64,000 nt of DNA from Phyllostachys edulis (lineage: Eukaryota > Streptophyta > Magnoliopsida > Poales > Poaceae), in the NCBI GenBank assembly GCA_036346405.1, contig CM070548.1:65868877-65932876 (forward strand), in the 5' to 3' direction. The translations under genes were made by a program, and so were the position numbers. Shown piece by piece: positions 32,025-43,990 of this stretch (the first letter of the stretch is position 1; each line of letters starts with the position of its first letter). The notes beneath the pieces were generated by a model. That model saw only the letters and a program-made list of their open reading frames with translations. It was not told where the DNA came from and ran no database searches.

Positions 32025-33067
32025 TGTAATGATCTAAGATCGAGACTGACTAGTAACACTTCATATCTCGGGCAATGCCTTGCATCTCATCGATTGTTTC
32101 TATTTATATTGACGTAATTTGACTTATAGGCTGTATGAGTGGAAACTTTGAATCACCATTTCCACCGGAGACACTGCATTTAAGCATCAATTGATTGCGA
32201 ATATAAAGAAAAATGCTTGAAGCGCTAAGAAAACAAAGAGCTCCTTTCAAAGTAGTCAATATCCAGACCCTAGTTAGATCATTTTCATATTGGTAGGAGG
32301 ATCATGGGATATATCGTTCCTCGAAATCGTTATTTTAAAGATAGTAAGATTTGGACCATTAATTTATAATTATTGATCATGTAACACCCGGCGTAGGAGG
32401 GCCCATATGATCCACGTGGGGTTGCAAAGGTGGGAGTTACGATGGAAGTTGAAAGCGGGTTGTGCTAGCATGTAATGCTTATTGGGTCCAAAATCTAGCA
32501 TCTCGGGTTTAATTACTCTTTTATACAAAGCAAGGATGAATGTCTAAACAGGATGCTACGTGTCGTGAGGCTGTCCCACATGAGTCTTTGGGACACAGGA
32601 GGGAGGGTTAATGTACCGTTTGGAATGCGAGAATTTTCTTTGGAATTCATTTTAATTCCTGCGAGGAACCGAAAAAAAAATCCGGTGTTCCAAACCTAAC
32701 GAGTAATTATGAACCTAGGGTGTTACAAATACAACAAAGGATCGATATTGGATTGTTCGGCAAAACCGTAGAATTGTAAATTCTCGATATGGATCATGGA
32801 TCGTGATACTCATAACCTTGATTGTTATGGTTTGTTCAAACTTTATCTTTTGTTGGTAGGAGCGGATAGTTGAGTTGTGACCATTTTTGCTTTGCTAATA
32901 TGCTCCATTTTTCTAATTTTGTATTTCACCTTTCTATGTTGATTAAATATCACTTATTTTAGGAATGGTCTTCTTCTTGTGTTAACATAACATTAAATTT
33001 TCTTGATGAATCTTGCATTGTTAGAAGATTATGTTCATGAAATCGGTAGGAATTTCCACATAAAGTA
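32025..33067. other. Spacer with a short inverted-repeat-bounded insert
   Basis: AT-rich DNA without a coding frame. It includes the 347-bp TGTAACACCC...GGGTGTTACA segment listed separately. Confidence 0.4.
32380..32726. repeat. Solo LTR or MITE bounded by TGTAACACCC / GGGTGTTACA
   Basis: 347 bp beginning TGTAACACCC and ending GGGTGTTACA, a perfect 10-bp inverted terminal pair. Many plant gypsy LTRs begin and end this way, and a short solo LTR is the favoured reading; a MITE is the alternative. No target duplication was found. No coding frame. Confidence 0.45.
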
Positions 33068-33200
33068 GATTTAAGCGGGAAATTCGATCACTGACAGATT
33101 AATCTGGATTCAATGATTTTCCATTCTATACATGGTAATTGATTATTTGTCATAAAGTTGAATTGCTAATCTATTTGTGTGCAACTTTGACAATTTTGCC
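33068..33200 (+). repeat. Left inverted-repeat arm flanking the gypsy nest
   Basis: Includes GATTTAAGCGGGAAATTCG, GGATTCAATGATTTTCCATT, ACATGGTAATTGATTATTTG and TTTGACAATTTTG. The reverse complement of 63823-63976 has the same blocks in the same order with moderate divergence. Probably one end of an older DNA transposon with long terminal repeats. Confidence 0.7.
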
Positions 33201-33468
33201 CTCTTCTTCATCCTCCTCCTTCCTTCTCATCCCCACCACCCATGGCTCCGCTCCACCATGGTGCTCTCCGCCTTGTCTCCTCCTTCCTTTGTGGCGCCTC
33301 CGACTCTGTGCTGCTCACCCGAACCGTGCCACGCCCACGCCCATAGTATGTTACCAATCTTTGGTGAGGAGAAGAGAGAGCACGGCCGACGCAAGTGAGG
33401 CGGGTCAAGGTCGATGATGGTGGTGAGGTGGTGTTAGGTTTCATGGACATGAATGAAGTTTTAGAGAT
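33201..33468. other. GC-rich interior next to the left arm
   Basis: C/T-rich then mixed GC-rich sequence with short open frames on both strands and no recognisable protein. Its position just inside a terminal arm suggests transposon interior, perhaps captured gene sequence, but nothing is identified. Confidence 0.35.
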
Positions 33469-33860
33469 TTAGGCTCATAGCACAAGTCGATGCTCACGAC
33501 AACATTTTAGCGATTTCACTTGATGTCGCCACTTTACATCAAGGCGAAGAATGCAATTTAAAGGAGATCGGACGACTCAAGGAAGATGAAGTAACACCTA
33601 TTTCACCTGTTGATGTCATGGCGTTGTCGTTTTAAGCTATTTGATTCGATAATTGATGGTGTTAAAACTTCGCCACATCCTTTATCTCATCTGTAAAAAT
33701 CACGAGTATATAAGCCCGGCGGAGTAAAAGAGGTAGATTGATGAAGCATATTCTTAGTTTTTCTTGTAGAGTAAAGTAGTTCTAGAGTTTGCTTTATCGA
33801 TTGTTCCCAAATCCTTGAAAAATCCACAAAATTATTGTCGGATCATCATGGATCCTAACA
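33469..33860 (+). repeat. Gypsy-2 5' LTR
   Basis: Begins TTAGGCTCATAGCACAAGTC (partner: TGAGGCTCATAG) and ends GATCCTAACA. A TATATAAG box lies near 33707. About 392 bp. Confidence 0.88.
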
Positions 33861-33873
33861 AAGGTATCGAGCA
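33861..33873 (+). promoter_or_regulatory. Gypsy-2 primer-binding site, altered
   Basis: AAGGTATCGAGCAC directly after the LTR, in the place of the usual TGGTATCAGAGC of initiator Met tRNA. It lacks the A of CAG, as do the other two gypsy elements in the nest. Confidence 0.6.
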
Positions 33874-34188
33874 CACACGATTCTTGGATTGGAGGTGCAG
33901 AATCGGTGAAGGTTAGCATCATTTTGATTTCTTCTTGTAAAATCCTCGAGCTAGATCGGATCTCATCATTCGAGCGAAGTGTGAGGATTTAGATCGATGA
34001 AGGTTGGCAATGGCGTTGGTCATTCTTGTGAAATTTCCAAACTAGATCGGATCTATCACTAGAAGAAGATTTGCGGGGAAAAGGGAGAGGTTGGCTTAAG
34101 TTTGGTAAAATCCTTCAAACCGGTCTGTGAATTGAGTGCATGGTAGTGAAGACACGATCTTAGAACAAGATGGCGAGCGAATGTACAT

Positions 34189-35250
34189 TTGATGCAAGAA
34201 GCGGTCATGACCATCGAGGGAGAGTCGGTAGAATTGAAAGGAATGAAAGCAGAAATGGCTGAGATCAAGTCTCTTCTCAAAAGGTTTTGTTTCCTCGATC
34301 AAGGAGGAACAAGCATACATCCTACAACCGGTGAGGTTAGTGCCCCAACTACTCTAACTTTAGCATTAGGTAACAATCTGAATGGAGTAATAGGATGTAG
34401 GATTTTCTCTTATCTAGTTCATGTTAATACTATGAACTTTCCTATGGTCGCTAACACCGGAGAGATGCAAGCGGTGTGCATTTCTATATTGAGCCCAACT
34501 CTTGTCATGCCCTCATGATACCAATATACACTCTGCGATGAGGGCGACCACACATGCAGATGTGACTTATGATGATCCAAACACACAAACTCAAACCGTG
34601 GAAGGACTATATAAAAGGGGAATGGGAAACCCATATGGCATCAATTGGAATCACCCTTTTCTGAGTAACCATCAGTATAATCCCATTACTGGACAATACT
34701 TGAATAGGGACAATCTGAGTCAGTTTGCAGGGGTTAGGAGAGTGGACTCTCAAGGAATTTCCCACTCAGGAAATTTGGGGAATACATCACACTATATTGA
34801 GGCTGTGATATAAGGGCCGAGACTAGAGATTCCCTACTTCAATGGTGATGATTCTATAGAATGGTTAAAGCAATGTGAGCAATTCTTTAGTCTGTCAGGC
34901 ACACCTACGGATCAATGGATGAATTTGGCTACATCACACTTCCAAGGAAGGGCTACAAAGTGGTTGAAGGGAATAAGAGTTCCATGGCAGATCTTGAATT
35001 GGAGCCAACTTTGTTCCATGGTTGTAGACTGTTTTCGAGGCTAATGCCCATGATGCGATGGAGCAAGCGCAAAATATGAGGCAAGGGGTTCTTCAATATC
35101 CTAGTACATGGACAAATTCGAAGAATGCATGGCATTGGTGCAAAGATCACCCTTACATTCAAGAAGCAATCATGATGAGCTGTTTTATTAGAGGATTGAG
35201 ATCGAGATTAAGCATGATGTAAGTGGGCAAAGACCACAAGGATTATTAGA
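34189..35250 (+). pseudogene. Gypsy-2 Gag, degraded
   Basis: Starts as MMQEAVMTIEGESVELKG with a helical EMAEIKSLLKRF segment. After frame changes it shows the Gag core IPYFNGDDSIEWLKQCEQFF, FQGRATKWLKGIR and later MEQAQNMRQG. Stops and shifts break it. No zinc knuckle was recognised, so that part is probably lost. Confidence 0.75.
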
Positions 35251-35699
35251 AGCTTATCGGTAATCCGGGGTATATGAAAAATCGATTCTGACCAAGAAGT
35301 CCCACCACTAGGGGCTACAACAAGAACAAGTTCTTGTAATGGGTAGTCATCAATACAAACTGCATTAAAAGCAGTCACGATCAAGCGGGGATAGAAGCAC
35401 CTCTAGCAAAATGGGGACCAACAATGGTGAAAGAGAAAACCATGTTAGTATTGTCAAGAGCCATAGTATGTGAACCATAAGTGCAAGGTAAAAAAGCCAT
35501 CCATGCTTTGATGTTGAGGGAAGATGGAGAAGGATCCTTTGGGTGAAAAAGAAGACACTAGTGCAGAGAATATGGGTATACTCTGCTCACGATAGTCCCA
35601 AGCAAGGCAATAACCTAGAGACTAAGGAAGAATTGATCACGATTGTCACAACATGTTGCACAAGGAACATTTGGTTTAGTTTAATTCTTTTTGGTTACT

Positions 35700-36030
35700 A
35701 CAACCGGGTAAGAAGCCTATTGCATTAGTGGATAGTGGAAGCACGAATTCATTCATGGATTATGAATTTGTCGTCAAAAGTGGATGTGAATCTGACTCGG
35801 CCTTTGTTCGGGACAGTCTCGATGGTGGAGGAGGTGAATAGAAAACAAATCACGTTGGTCAAGGACACGGGTTCTGAGGATCCAAGGCACTCACTTCAAA
35901 GCTCATTCCGATTGCTAGCGAGAAGTTATGATATCATCTTAGGAAGCAGATGGATATCTGAGCATAGCCCCATTTCTTTGGATTTGAAGAGGCAGTTGTC
36001 AATCTGCCGAAAGGAAGAACTATAATGTTG
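35700..36030 (+). pseudogene. Gypsy-2 protease
   Basis: PIALVDSGSTNSFMDYEFV carries the retropepsin D-S-G triad; a later SYDIILGSRWISEHSPI matches the family's ILGMDWL block, with damage. Frames differ before and after. Confidence 0.75.
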
Positions 36031-36269
36031 AGATTTCACTAAACCCAAGGGCCAATGTGTGATCGGTATGGAAAAATTTGGGCAAGATGGCTAGAAAGGG
36101 AGTGATGGGGTGCATGATTCATGCTAAGCTAATACAAGGGCAATCGAACACGAGAACACTAACTTTCCAAGGGAAATTGAAATAGTGCTCAATCAATATG
36201 AGGATGTATTTATGGAGCCTCATGGACTACTACCAAAAAGGGATTGTGATCATTCTATTCACCTCAAGG

Positions 36270-36900
36270 AGGCGATGAACCTCCTAACATTAGACCCTAC
36301 AGGATTCCACATCATCAAAAGGAGGCCATGGAAGGATTCATCAACCAATTGATGGCAAACAATGAGATAAGGAATAGTGTAAGCCCCTATTCTTCTCCAG
36401 CAGTGACGATGAGGAAAAAGGATGGATCTTGGCGTATGTGTGTGGATTACAGGCAGCTGTGTACCATGACTATTAAAAACAGGTTTCCAATGCCTATCAT
36501 TGAAGATTTGTTGGATGAGCTCCACAGAGCTAGCATATTCACCAAACTAGATCTTAGGTCTGGATATCACCAGGTCAGGATGAATGAGGCTGAGATCCTT
36601 AAAATAGCATTCAAGATACATCTTGGCCATTATGAATATTTGGTTATGCCTTTTGGATTAACTAATGCTCCAGCTACATTCTAGGCACTAATGAACCAAA
36701 TATTCAGTGAGCAATTGAGGAGGTTTGTACTGGTATTCTTTGATGACATTCTGATTTACAGCAAGGACCTCGAAACTCATGTCGATCATTTACAAACAGT
36801 GTTGACCATTTTAAGGATCAGTTGTCAGCACGAAGGAACAAATGTGTATTTGCTTTGTAGCCTGTTGGAATATTTAGGACACATTATCGATTAGTGCGTG
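36270..36900 (+). pseudogene. Gypsy-2 reverse transcriptase
   Basis: Long recognisable run: YSSPAVTMRKKDGSWRMCVD, YRQLCTMTIKNRFPMPIIED, FTKLDLRSGYHQVRM, YLVMPFGLTNAPATF, then the catalytic FFDDILIYSK near 36740. One stop (TAG) replaces the expected Gln after APATF (36684). The thumb region then decays before 36900. Confidence 0.9.
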
Positions 36901-36931
36901 TCACCACGCACCCTAAAAGATTTATGATATC

Positions 36932-37510
36932 TTGAATTGGCCAAAACCTCAAACCACAACCCGACTTAGAGGATTCTTGGGCCTCACAGGGTATTATAAG
37001 AGGTTTGTCAAGGGGTATAGTCAAATCTGCAGACCACTATTCGACTTACTGAAGAAAGATGCTAGGAAATGGCAAGCACAACATACTGAAACTTTTGAGA
37101 TCCTTAAGAAAACCATGAAAGAATGCCCAGTCCTAGCCCTCCTTGATTTCTCACAACCATTCACAATGGAGACCGATGCTTGTGGAGGGGGTATTGGAGG
37201 AGTACTCATGCAAAAAGGAAAGCCTATAGCATATTTCAGTAAAACCCTGGGAATCAAGACCTTAGCCCAATCCATTTATGATAAGGAGGCCATGGCCATT
37301 CTGGAGGCTATTAGGAGGTGGAGACACTATTTTCTGGGTGGCAAGTTGATCATCAAAATAGATCAACAAAGTCTAAAGTATATTATCAAACAAAGACTCA
37401 CTGAAGGTACAAGCTCTTGCTCAAACTATTGGAATTTGACTATACAGTGAATATAAAAAAGGGAAAAGAAAATATTATAGCCGATGCATTGTCGAGAAAA
37501 GATCTTGCAA
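36932..37510 (+). pseudogene. Gypsy-2 RNase H
   Basis: Connection text (TRLRGFLGLTGYYKRFVKGY, CRPLFDLLKKDA) precedes RNase H with METDACGGGIGGVLMQ, IYDKEAMAILEAIRRWRHYF and KIDQQSLKYIIKQR. A frame break is followed by ADALSRKDL-like text at 37480. Confidence 0.88.
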
Positions 37511-37714
37511 CTCATTATGAGAATTGGCTTACAATGCCACGATTCTGATCTTACGAGTGGATCTAGGATATTCAAGCTACTTATGTGGGGGCGATTTGGT
37601 CAAAAACTATTGGAAGGATGCAACACCAAACTAACACAATTCTTTGAATATTCACTAGTTTCTTTGGACTTATCGATACAAAGGCGAAATTTTTTGTTGG
37701 TAAGGGAAATCATA

Positions 37715-38222
37715 TGAGACAGAATATCTTGACGAGTTTCCATTCATCAGTTTTTGGTGGCCATTCTGGAAAAAGAGCCACTTATCACAGAGTTAAGAAA
37801 CTCTTTTACTGGACAAAACTTCACAAAGACGTGGATGATATGATCGATTACAAGTCCGGTATGCCAAGTAACAAAATATGAAAACATACATATACCAGGG
37901 CATTGTTGGACCCACTAGAAGTGCCCGAAATGACTTGGACACACATTTCAATGGATTTTGTTAAATGATTACCAAATCAAGAGGGGAGGATGTCATTTTA
38001 GTAGTGGTTGACAGATTGACTAAATATTCTCATTTCATTTCCCTGTCCCGTCCTTACTCAGTTCAACAAGTAGTTCAACACTTTATGGATCACATATTCA
38101 AGTTATATGGAATGCCAATTGTCCTAGTGACAGACAGAGACCGAATATTCACCAGCAAGTTATTCCAAGAAATATTCAAAACACTGAAGGTTTCACTTCA
38201 TTTCAGCACAGCATACCACCCA
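37715..38222 (+). pseudogene. Gypsy-2 integrase, first part
   Basis: Zinc region near 37745-37860 (HSSVFGGHSGKRATYHRVKK; the paired cysteines are mostly lost), WTHISMDFV-like start of the core, VVVDRLTKYSHFISL, VTDRDRIFTSKLFQEIF and HFSTAYHPQT, where gypsy-3 has inserted. Two of three catalytic acids are on this side. Confidence 0.88.
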
Positions 38223-38227
38223 CAAAC
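38223..38227. repeat. Target duplication CAAAC (left) of gypsy-3
   Basis: CAAAC occurs immediately before 38228 and again at 62285-62289 immediately after the element, an exact 5-bp duplication. Confidence 0.92.
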
Positions 38228-38504
38228 TGTAACGTCCCGTTTTCTTTAAAGTTTCTTGCTTGGTTTTCAAAATAAAAGTAACCATTTGGCTTTATTGAGA
38301 ATCCAAAGCTTAACTTTGACGTCTTGAAATCGGAGAGTTCAATTGGAATTAATTAAGCCTTAATTAAGTTCTTTGTTGGTGTTCCTTCTTTGTTTGAGCC
38401 TCTCTGTGTGTCCACAGGTTTGTCTCTTCTCTCTTAACTTCCTTTGTTGGGTTGAACCTCTTTGAGATCCAGACCTCTCTCTTATCTCCCTCCTGTTCAG
38501 ACCT

Positions 38505-38765
38505 TCCCTTGTTGAGATCTAGCCGCTCAGACCTCCCTTGTTGAGATCTAGCCGCTCGACCTCCCCTTGTTGAGATCTAGCCGCTCAGACCTCCTTGTTG
38601 AGATCTAGCAGCTCGAGACCTCCCTTGTTGAGATCTAGCCTTGAGACCTCCCTTGTTGAGACCTAGCCGCTCGAGACCTCTCCTGTTGAGATCTAGCCGC
38701 TCGGACCTCCCTTGTTAGGATCTGGCCATTAGGACCTCCTCTCGGGAGATCTTAGCCGTCGAGTC
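38505..38765. repeat. ~30-bp tandem minisatellite in LTR
   Basis: About eight or nine units of the form AGACCTCCCTTGTTGAGATC followed by TAGCCGCTC, degenerating toward 38760. The partner array is at 58930-59190. Confidence 0.9.
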
Positions 38766-39574
38766 CTCCTTAGTTGGATCAAGGTTCCGACCTCCTTAGG
38801 TCCAAGACCTCCTTAGCGCTTGGACCCATCTTTGACTCTCGTGGTTTGTATCGCTTGAGGCCTTGCCTTCTTAACCTTAGGACCATCCGATGTGGTTTGG
38901 ATGGCCCGATCCTAAGAACACGTTAGTTTGGTCGAAACGTTCCTATCCTTTTTGGGCTTGGATTTTAATCGAGCAGCTACCTTTCTTCTTAGCGTTTTCC
39001 TTGTTTCGGGATGTCCTCTGGTTGTTTTGCAAAGACCACCTCCTCGATCCTTCTTTGGTCTTTTGTAAGGACCACCCTCCTAAATCGAGGATATCCCTAT
39101 TGGTGGGACCTCCCTTGCACCCTTTGATCTGGACCGTTGAGGTCCTCCCTGAAATCTTGACCCTTAGACCTCCCTTGTGCAGTGTCAGAGTGTCGAGACC
39201 TCCTCGTGGTGAGCTTCTGGACCTCTTGTCCAGAACCTCCTCTTGAGTCCTTGGACCTCTGTCCGAGACCTCCCCTCTGAGTGTCTTGGACCTCTTGCCC
39301 GGAGACCTCCACGGTGGTCTTTGCGGGGATGACCCTTGCGGTGGGGCCACCTCTTTGACTTGTGGTGCACCCTTTTGGTAGCCCCACTTGCCAGCCCCTC
39401 TTCACCTTGTAATTATTGCTCTTGCCTCGAACTCATGCGCATTTAATAGGTGTCGGGTCACATTAAATGCAATCATATCTGGTACTTTATTCAATTCTTT
39501 TAGGGCAAGCCTTGCCCTAGTTGTCTCGATGCCTACACCTCACCGAGTTTTTCCTTGTGGTGCACACTACCAAC

Positions 39575-39600
39575 TCCGGCTATATAAAGCTGGGCGGGCC
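39575..39600 (+). promoter_or_regulatory. TATA box of gypsy-3 5' LTR
   Basis: GGCTATATAAAGC, conserved in the partner LTR near 60020 although the bases after it differ. Likely core promoter; the start site is not determined. Confidence 0.6.
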
Positions 39601-41784
39601 AGCCTTTGTAACTTTGTTGCTCATTTCTTCCTTCCTGCCTCATCTGCTTTCGAGTTCTTCCTTGTGCAAGACCTTTCCTAGGAGCTCTTTGAGGTGTGTT
39701 AAGCCTCTTGGTTTCCTTTTTGGTGAGTTGGTTTGAGTTCCTTTTGGTTCTTTTGAAGTTCTCGGCTTAGTGTGGTTTTGCTTATTTGGTTTTCTTGCGA
39801 GCGTGTAGATCACGAGTTCGAGGAGATCTTGGACCCGGCTCTTCTTTGCGAAGGCTCTCCTTTGCTTGACCAAGGCAAGCCACGAGATCCCCTTTGATCA
39901 TCTTGAACCAAGTTTAAGTAAATGTATTTCGGTTTTACTTTATCATGCATGGCTATGTTTATATGAAAATGGTTTGGGCTGTAGTTACTTGCCTACTTGT
40001 TGTTATGCCTCCTTTATACCTTGTCTCCATCATGTTGTCATGTTCACCTTGTGAGCCTTAGGGTGGATAATTTAGTTGGTGTTCTTTGTTATTTGCCAAC
40101 ATGGGGGCCGTGGGTCTTATCTGACCTTGCTTAAGCGTGGTTCGAGCGTATCATGCTTCATCTCTAATAATCTTGACTAATAAATATGAAATGTGTGGTG
40201 GTGCCATTGTTGAGTAGTATGGCGGGGCGCCTAAAATTTGTGTTGATTGTGGTGTGAGTCACTTGGTTAAAAACTGTTGTGCCAAGACTGGGTGGTCTTT
40301 TGGCATGGGCTTATACAAATTGTTTCTTTGAGGCAAGAAGGCGTGAGTAGTGGGTGCTTTGCACACTTGGTTGTGGAAGTCTTGCCTTGGCACAATTAAG
40401 GACTTCACTTTGTGTGCATTGAACTGGGCCAAGCAGTTGCAACCACAAGATCATTTTATGGGAATGGTGCAGGCTGAATAATTAGCAATGGGTTGGCTTG
40501 GGGCTGTTGTGGTTGGCGTGTGATTAGTTGGCGCAGAGGGCACCCCATAACCTGCGGACTTCTAGACCACGGGAGGATTGCGAAACCTTAGCGGGCAGCC
40601 GAGTCGGTTCAAAGCTTTGTAAAGGCCTTCTTTGCGCTCTCTAGACTGCTCACCTTAGGAAGTGAGCAAGGGTGGCCGGAACCCGTCCGCTAGAGAGATC
40701 GTGGATTGTGGGTAAAGTTGTACACCTCTGCGAGTGTAAAGATATATTGAATAGCCAAGTCCTTGGTCATGGACATGCTCAGTGAAATGGTGCAAGGGGT
40801 AGCTGTTTCAAAAGCTTGTGCCCTTTGGACACTTCCATGAGATGCCTTGGCTTTGCCTCGAAGAGACCTTGGCCGGCTCGGAGGGGTCAAGGTTGGCTCG
40901 GAGTAGTGGTCGAGGGTTGGTTTGGACCTCTGGAGTGGGTGCTTTCTGGAGTGGGTTTTGGGTAAGGACACAGTCACGGTGTGGCTGGAACTCCTTCTTT
41001 TGGTTGTGGTGTGAGTTGGTGCTCACCCCACCTTTTTAAACATCAAAAGTATTATGTACTATGGTTTTACTTTCTTTTTTCAATCTATTACTATTTTATT
41101 GTTCAAATCGGCTTTGCAAACTAACCATACAACTCTCCATTGGTAAGTCCGTGCATGAATATTATTGCATCTTTGCTCTCTGTGACTTCTTGAGTACATT
41201 CCAAGTACTCATGGCTTAAGCCCTGTGTCCAGCAGATTATGAGGATGATCAAGTGCAGGCGGTCTGAGACCTCTTGAGGAGGAGTTCTTGACGACTAAGT
41301 CGCCTAGGGCGTCCTCCACCCGACGACTGTGGTGCTTGTTGGATGGCTTTTATGTGTTACAGTGTTTGAGCCCTAAAGCTCCTTGTTGCAGTTGTAAGTC
41401 CTCGTTGGTGTTGTAAGCCCTCGGTGGCGGACCTCTTGTTAACAAGCTTGGCCATAAGGTCCTATTATATAAAGTTTAATTTATGCCTTCATCTTTGTTT
41501 GACCTCGTGGTTGTGGTATTGGCTTGTGTTCTTGTGCGGGCTAGCTCTGTTGTCACAGGACTAGCTCGGATGCAGGCGGGACCACCGGAGGTCCTTGGGA
41601 CTTCTTTGGGAGGTCTGGGACCTCTCTTAGTGATGTGCTGGAGGTGCTCTGAGGCGGGTGGCGGCCACGACCTCGGTTAAGCTCCATGCGGTGCTACCAC
41701 ATCTTTCCGTGGTGACTTCATGGCGCAAAAAAAAAATGGTCCTCCGGACCTCTTCTGATACATCACGGGGTGGGTCGTCACGGT

Positions 41785-41797
41785 TAGTATCGAGCCA
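41785..41797 (+). promoter_or_regulatory. Gypsy-3 primer-binding site, altered
   Basis: TTAGTATCGAGCC just after the 5' LTR, close to the initiator Met primer site TGGTATCAGAGCC but with CAG reduced to CG. Confidence 0.65.
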
Positions 41798-42319
41798 CAG
41801 TGGTCATGTGAGGCGTGACCCTAGGTAGAAAGGTCGGTTTAGTTTTGATTCAAAAGGTTATTTTCTAAAGCAAAACAACTTAAAATCGGTTTGGAGGTTC
41901 TTACCTTGTTACGGTTCTATGCTATACTTAACTTGTCTAAATCATTCCTTACCTGTTCTACTTCAATTTTAACTCCTCTTTAGTTACATTACCTTACCCT
42001 TCTTTGGAACCTCAATTTTTAAGTCTAATTTGACCTCCTTGCCTTTATAATTTCTATAGGACCCATTGTGGTAAGGTTAGGGTTAGTGGTCCTATTACGA
42101 GTCTTGCCTAGCTTGTGTCTTTAAGACCTCTGTTTTGAAGCTTTGGTTGCCTCTTTTGGCCTCCTGGCCTTTCGGTTCTCTCTTGGGTTTAACCAAGTTA
42201 CCCTTTTTGATGCTCTATCTTTCTCTCGGATCCCTCTTATCCTCTATGCTTTCTGTCTTACCTATTAAGCCTTTAGAGTTTTGTCGAGATAGTGCAGACT
42301 CGGCGATCCACAAGTTAGG

Positions 42320-43370
42320 GTGAGCCCCAGGCAGTTGCCTCCACCTCCACCTCCTCCGATGGCGACAATGAGACCGGGTTTTAGGCGGTTTATGGCGGCA
42401 CAAGCCCAAATGATGAGCTCCATGATGCGAGAATATGAACCAGATTATGTCTCAACAAAGCGAGACCACCAATGCTTTACTTGCCATGATGAGTCGAGTA
42501 GTCAAGCGGCGGCCTCACCCCCTCCACCCCCAAATCACCATCAATCAAAATTTGTCGAGTTCATGAAGACACGCCCGGCTACATTCGAGCTCCCAGAGCC
42601 CTTAGATGCCGATGATTGGCTGAGATCAACAGAGAAGAAGTTGGATATTGCTCATTTGTGAAGACAGGGAGAAGGTTTTGTTTGCCTCACATCAAGCTGG
42701 AAGGACTGCGGTGAGTGGTGGGACACATTTGTGCCTCACATCTTGACCCCAGAGGATCACTTAGGCGAGTCATGTTGCTTTTCGTCCTCGCATGTCCCGA
42801 TGGGAAGGTAGAGATGAAAAAGGAAGAGTTTAGAGAGCTCAAGCAAGGCAAGATGTCGGTGGCGAGTATCTCACAAAGTTCACCCAATTGTCACGTTATG
42901 CTCGTGAAGATGTGGCTACGGATGATGCAGCGAAGCGCTTCAGCGAGGCCTCCATCCCGTTTAAAAGTTCAAGTTGTGAGCAGCGATTATCACGATTTCC
43001 AAAGCATATGGTGAACAAGGCAATGCTCATTGAGGAATCGAAGAGAACTCTCTGAGTCCTTCAAGAAAAGGTGCCACCCTCGATTTTCGGCAAAGACCTC
43101 CCAGCGTGTCAAGGCGTTTGTGCAAGACCAACCCAAGCGCCAAGGACCTCTGGACCTCCCAGACCTCTGTCAAGACCTCCTTGCCACCGCTTGACCAGCG
43201 CCGCCTCCTTTGGCAACACCAAGTCAACCCTAGCGACCCCCACAAGCGGCGGGATCACTGTTCAAGTGTCATCAAGTGGGGCATTTTGCCAATCAATGCC
43301 CATGAAGGCCGAGCCACCAAGAAGACCTCTACTTGAGACCTCCTCGGCCAAGACCTCTCGGTAGTGGGAC
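42320..43370 (+). pseudogene. Gypsy-3 Gag, frameshifted
   Basis: The first frame contains a proline run, then KFVEFMKTRPATFELPEPLD and ADDWLRSTEKKLDIAH, a Tekay-like Gag core. Later segments (a KYLTKFTQLSRYA-like block, KRFSEGLHP) are spread over three frames. A zinc knuckle with CHQVGHFANQC lies at about 43265-43300, with the first Cys replaced. GACCTCC-type words are frequent here as in the LTR. Confidence 0.8.
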
Positions 43371-43990
43371 CTCCTCAAGCAGGACCTCCCGGACTTTTGG
43401 AAGGGCCGTGTGAACCATGTGGCGGTGGAAGAAGCTCGGACCTCCTCGGATGTGGTACTAGGTATGTTCCTAGTAAATTCAAGTCTGCAGTGCAGTTTTG
43501 TTTGACTCTGGAGCTTCCCATTCGTTTATTTCTCGGAGTTTTCTTTGCAAAGCACCGGTTTGAGTTGTTGCTCTTAAGACTACCTTGTTGGTTCAATCCC
43601 GGCTCGAGAACTAAGTACGAACGGGGTTGTCCACAAGTGAAAATGGTCATAGAAGAAGTAGAATTTCTAGCCAACCTTGTCCTTTTGGACACAGGTCCCT
43701 AGATGTGATCTTGGGCATGGGTGGCTAGCTAACCACCATGCCATGTTGGATTATAGTGGCAAAAGTATCTCTTTGACCAGCCCTAGTGGTGCCCTTTGTG
43801 AAGTTTTGCCACCTCGGGCTCAAGGAGCCCTATCTTGTAGCGCTCAAGTTCAAGTTTTGAAGGATGTCCTGTTGTTAAAGAATTTGTGGATGTGTTCCTG
43901 ATGAGCTCCTGGGAATGCCCCAGACAGAGACCTTGAGTTTGTCATTAACCTTGTCCGAGGACCTCCCCATCTCCAAAAGGCCCTCTGATT
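43371..43990 (+). pseudogene. Gypsy-3 protease, degraded
   Basis: Text such as FDSGASHSF-like (near 43500, out of frame), NLVLLDTG and DVILGMGWLANHHAMLDY (43690-43750) and SISLTSPSG marks the protease and its linker to RT. The frames change several times. Confidence 0.7.

Larger units (their letters stand above)
38228..41782 (+). repeat. Gypsy-3 5' LTR
   Basis: 3555 bp. Contains a ~30-bp tandem array (38505-38750), very many GACCTCC words, a TATATAAAG box at about 39582 and no significant coding. It matches 58657-62284 throughout, with small indels concentrated in GC-rich text. Confidence 0.92.

Noticed and set aside
34189..34813. Independent host gene
   Set aside because: Position after a gypsy LTR and primer site, and continuity with Gag-core text downstream, identify it as gypsy-2 Gag.
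38505..38765. Regular ~30-bp repeats considered as a CRISPR array
   Set aside because: Units are directly adjacent with no unique spacers, lie in a eukaryotic LTR, and degenerate gradually.
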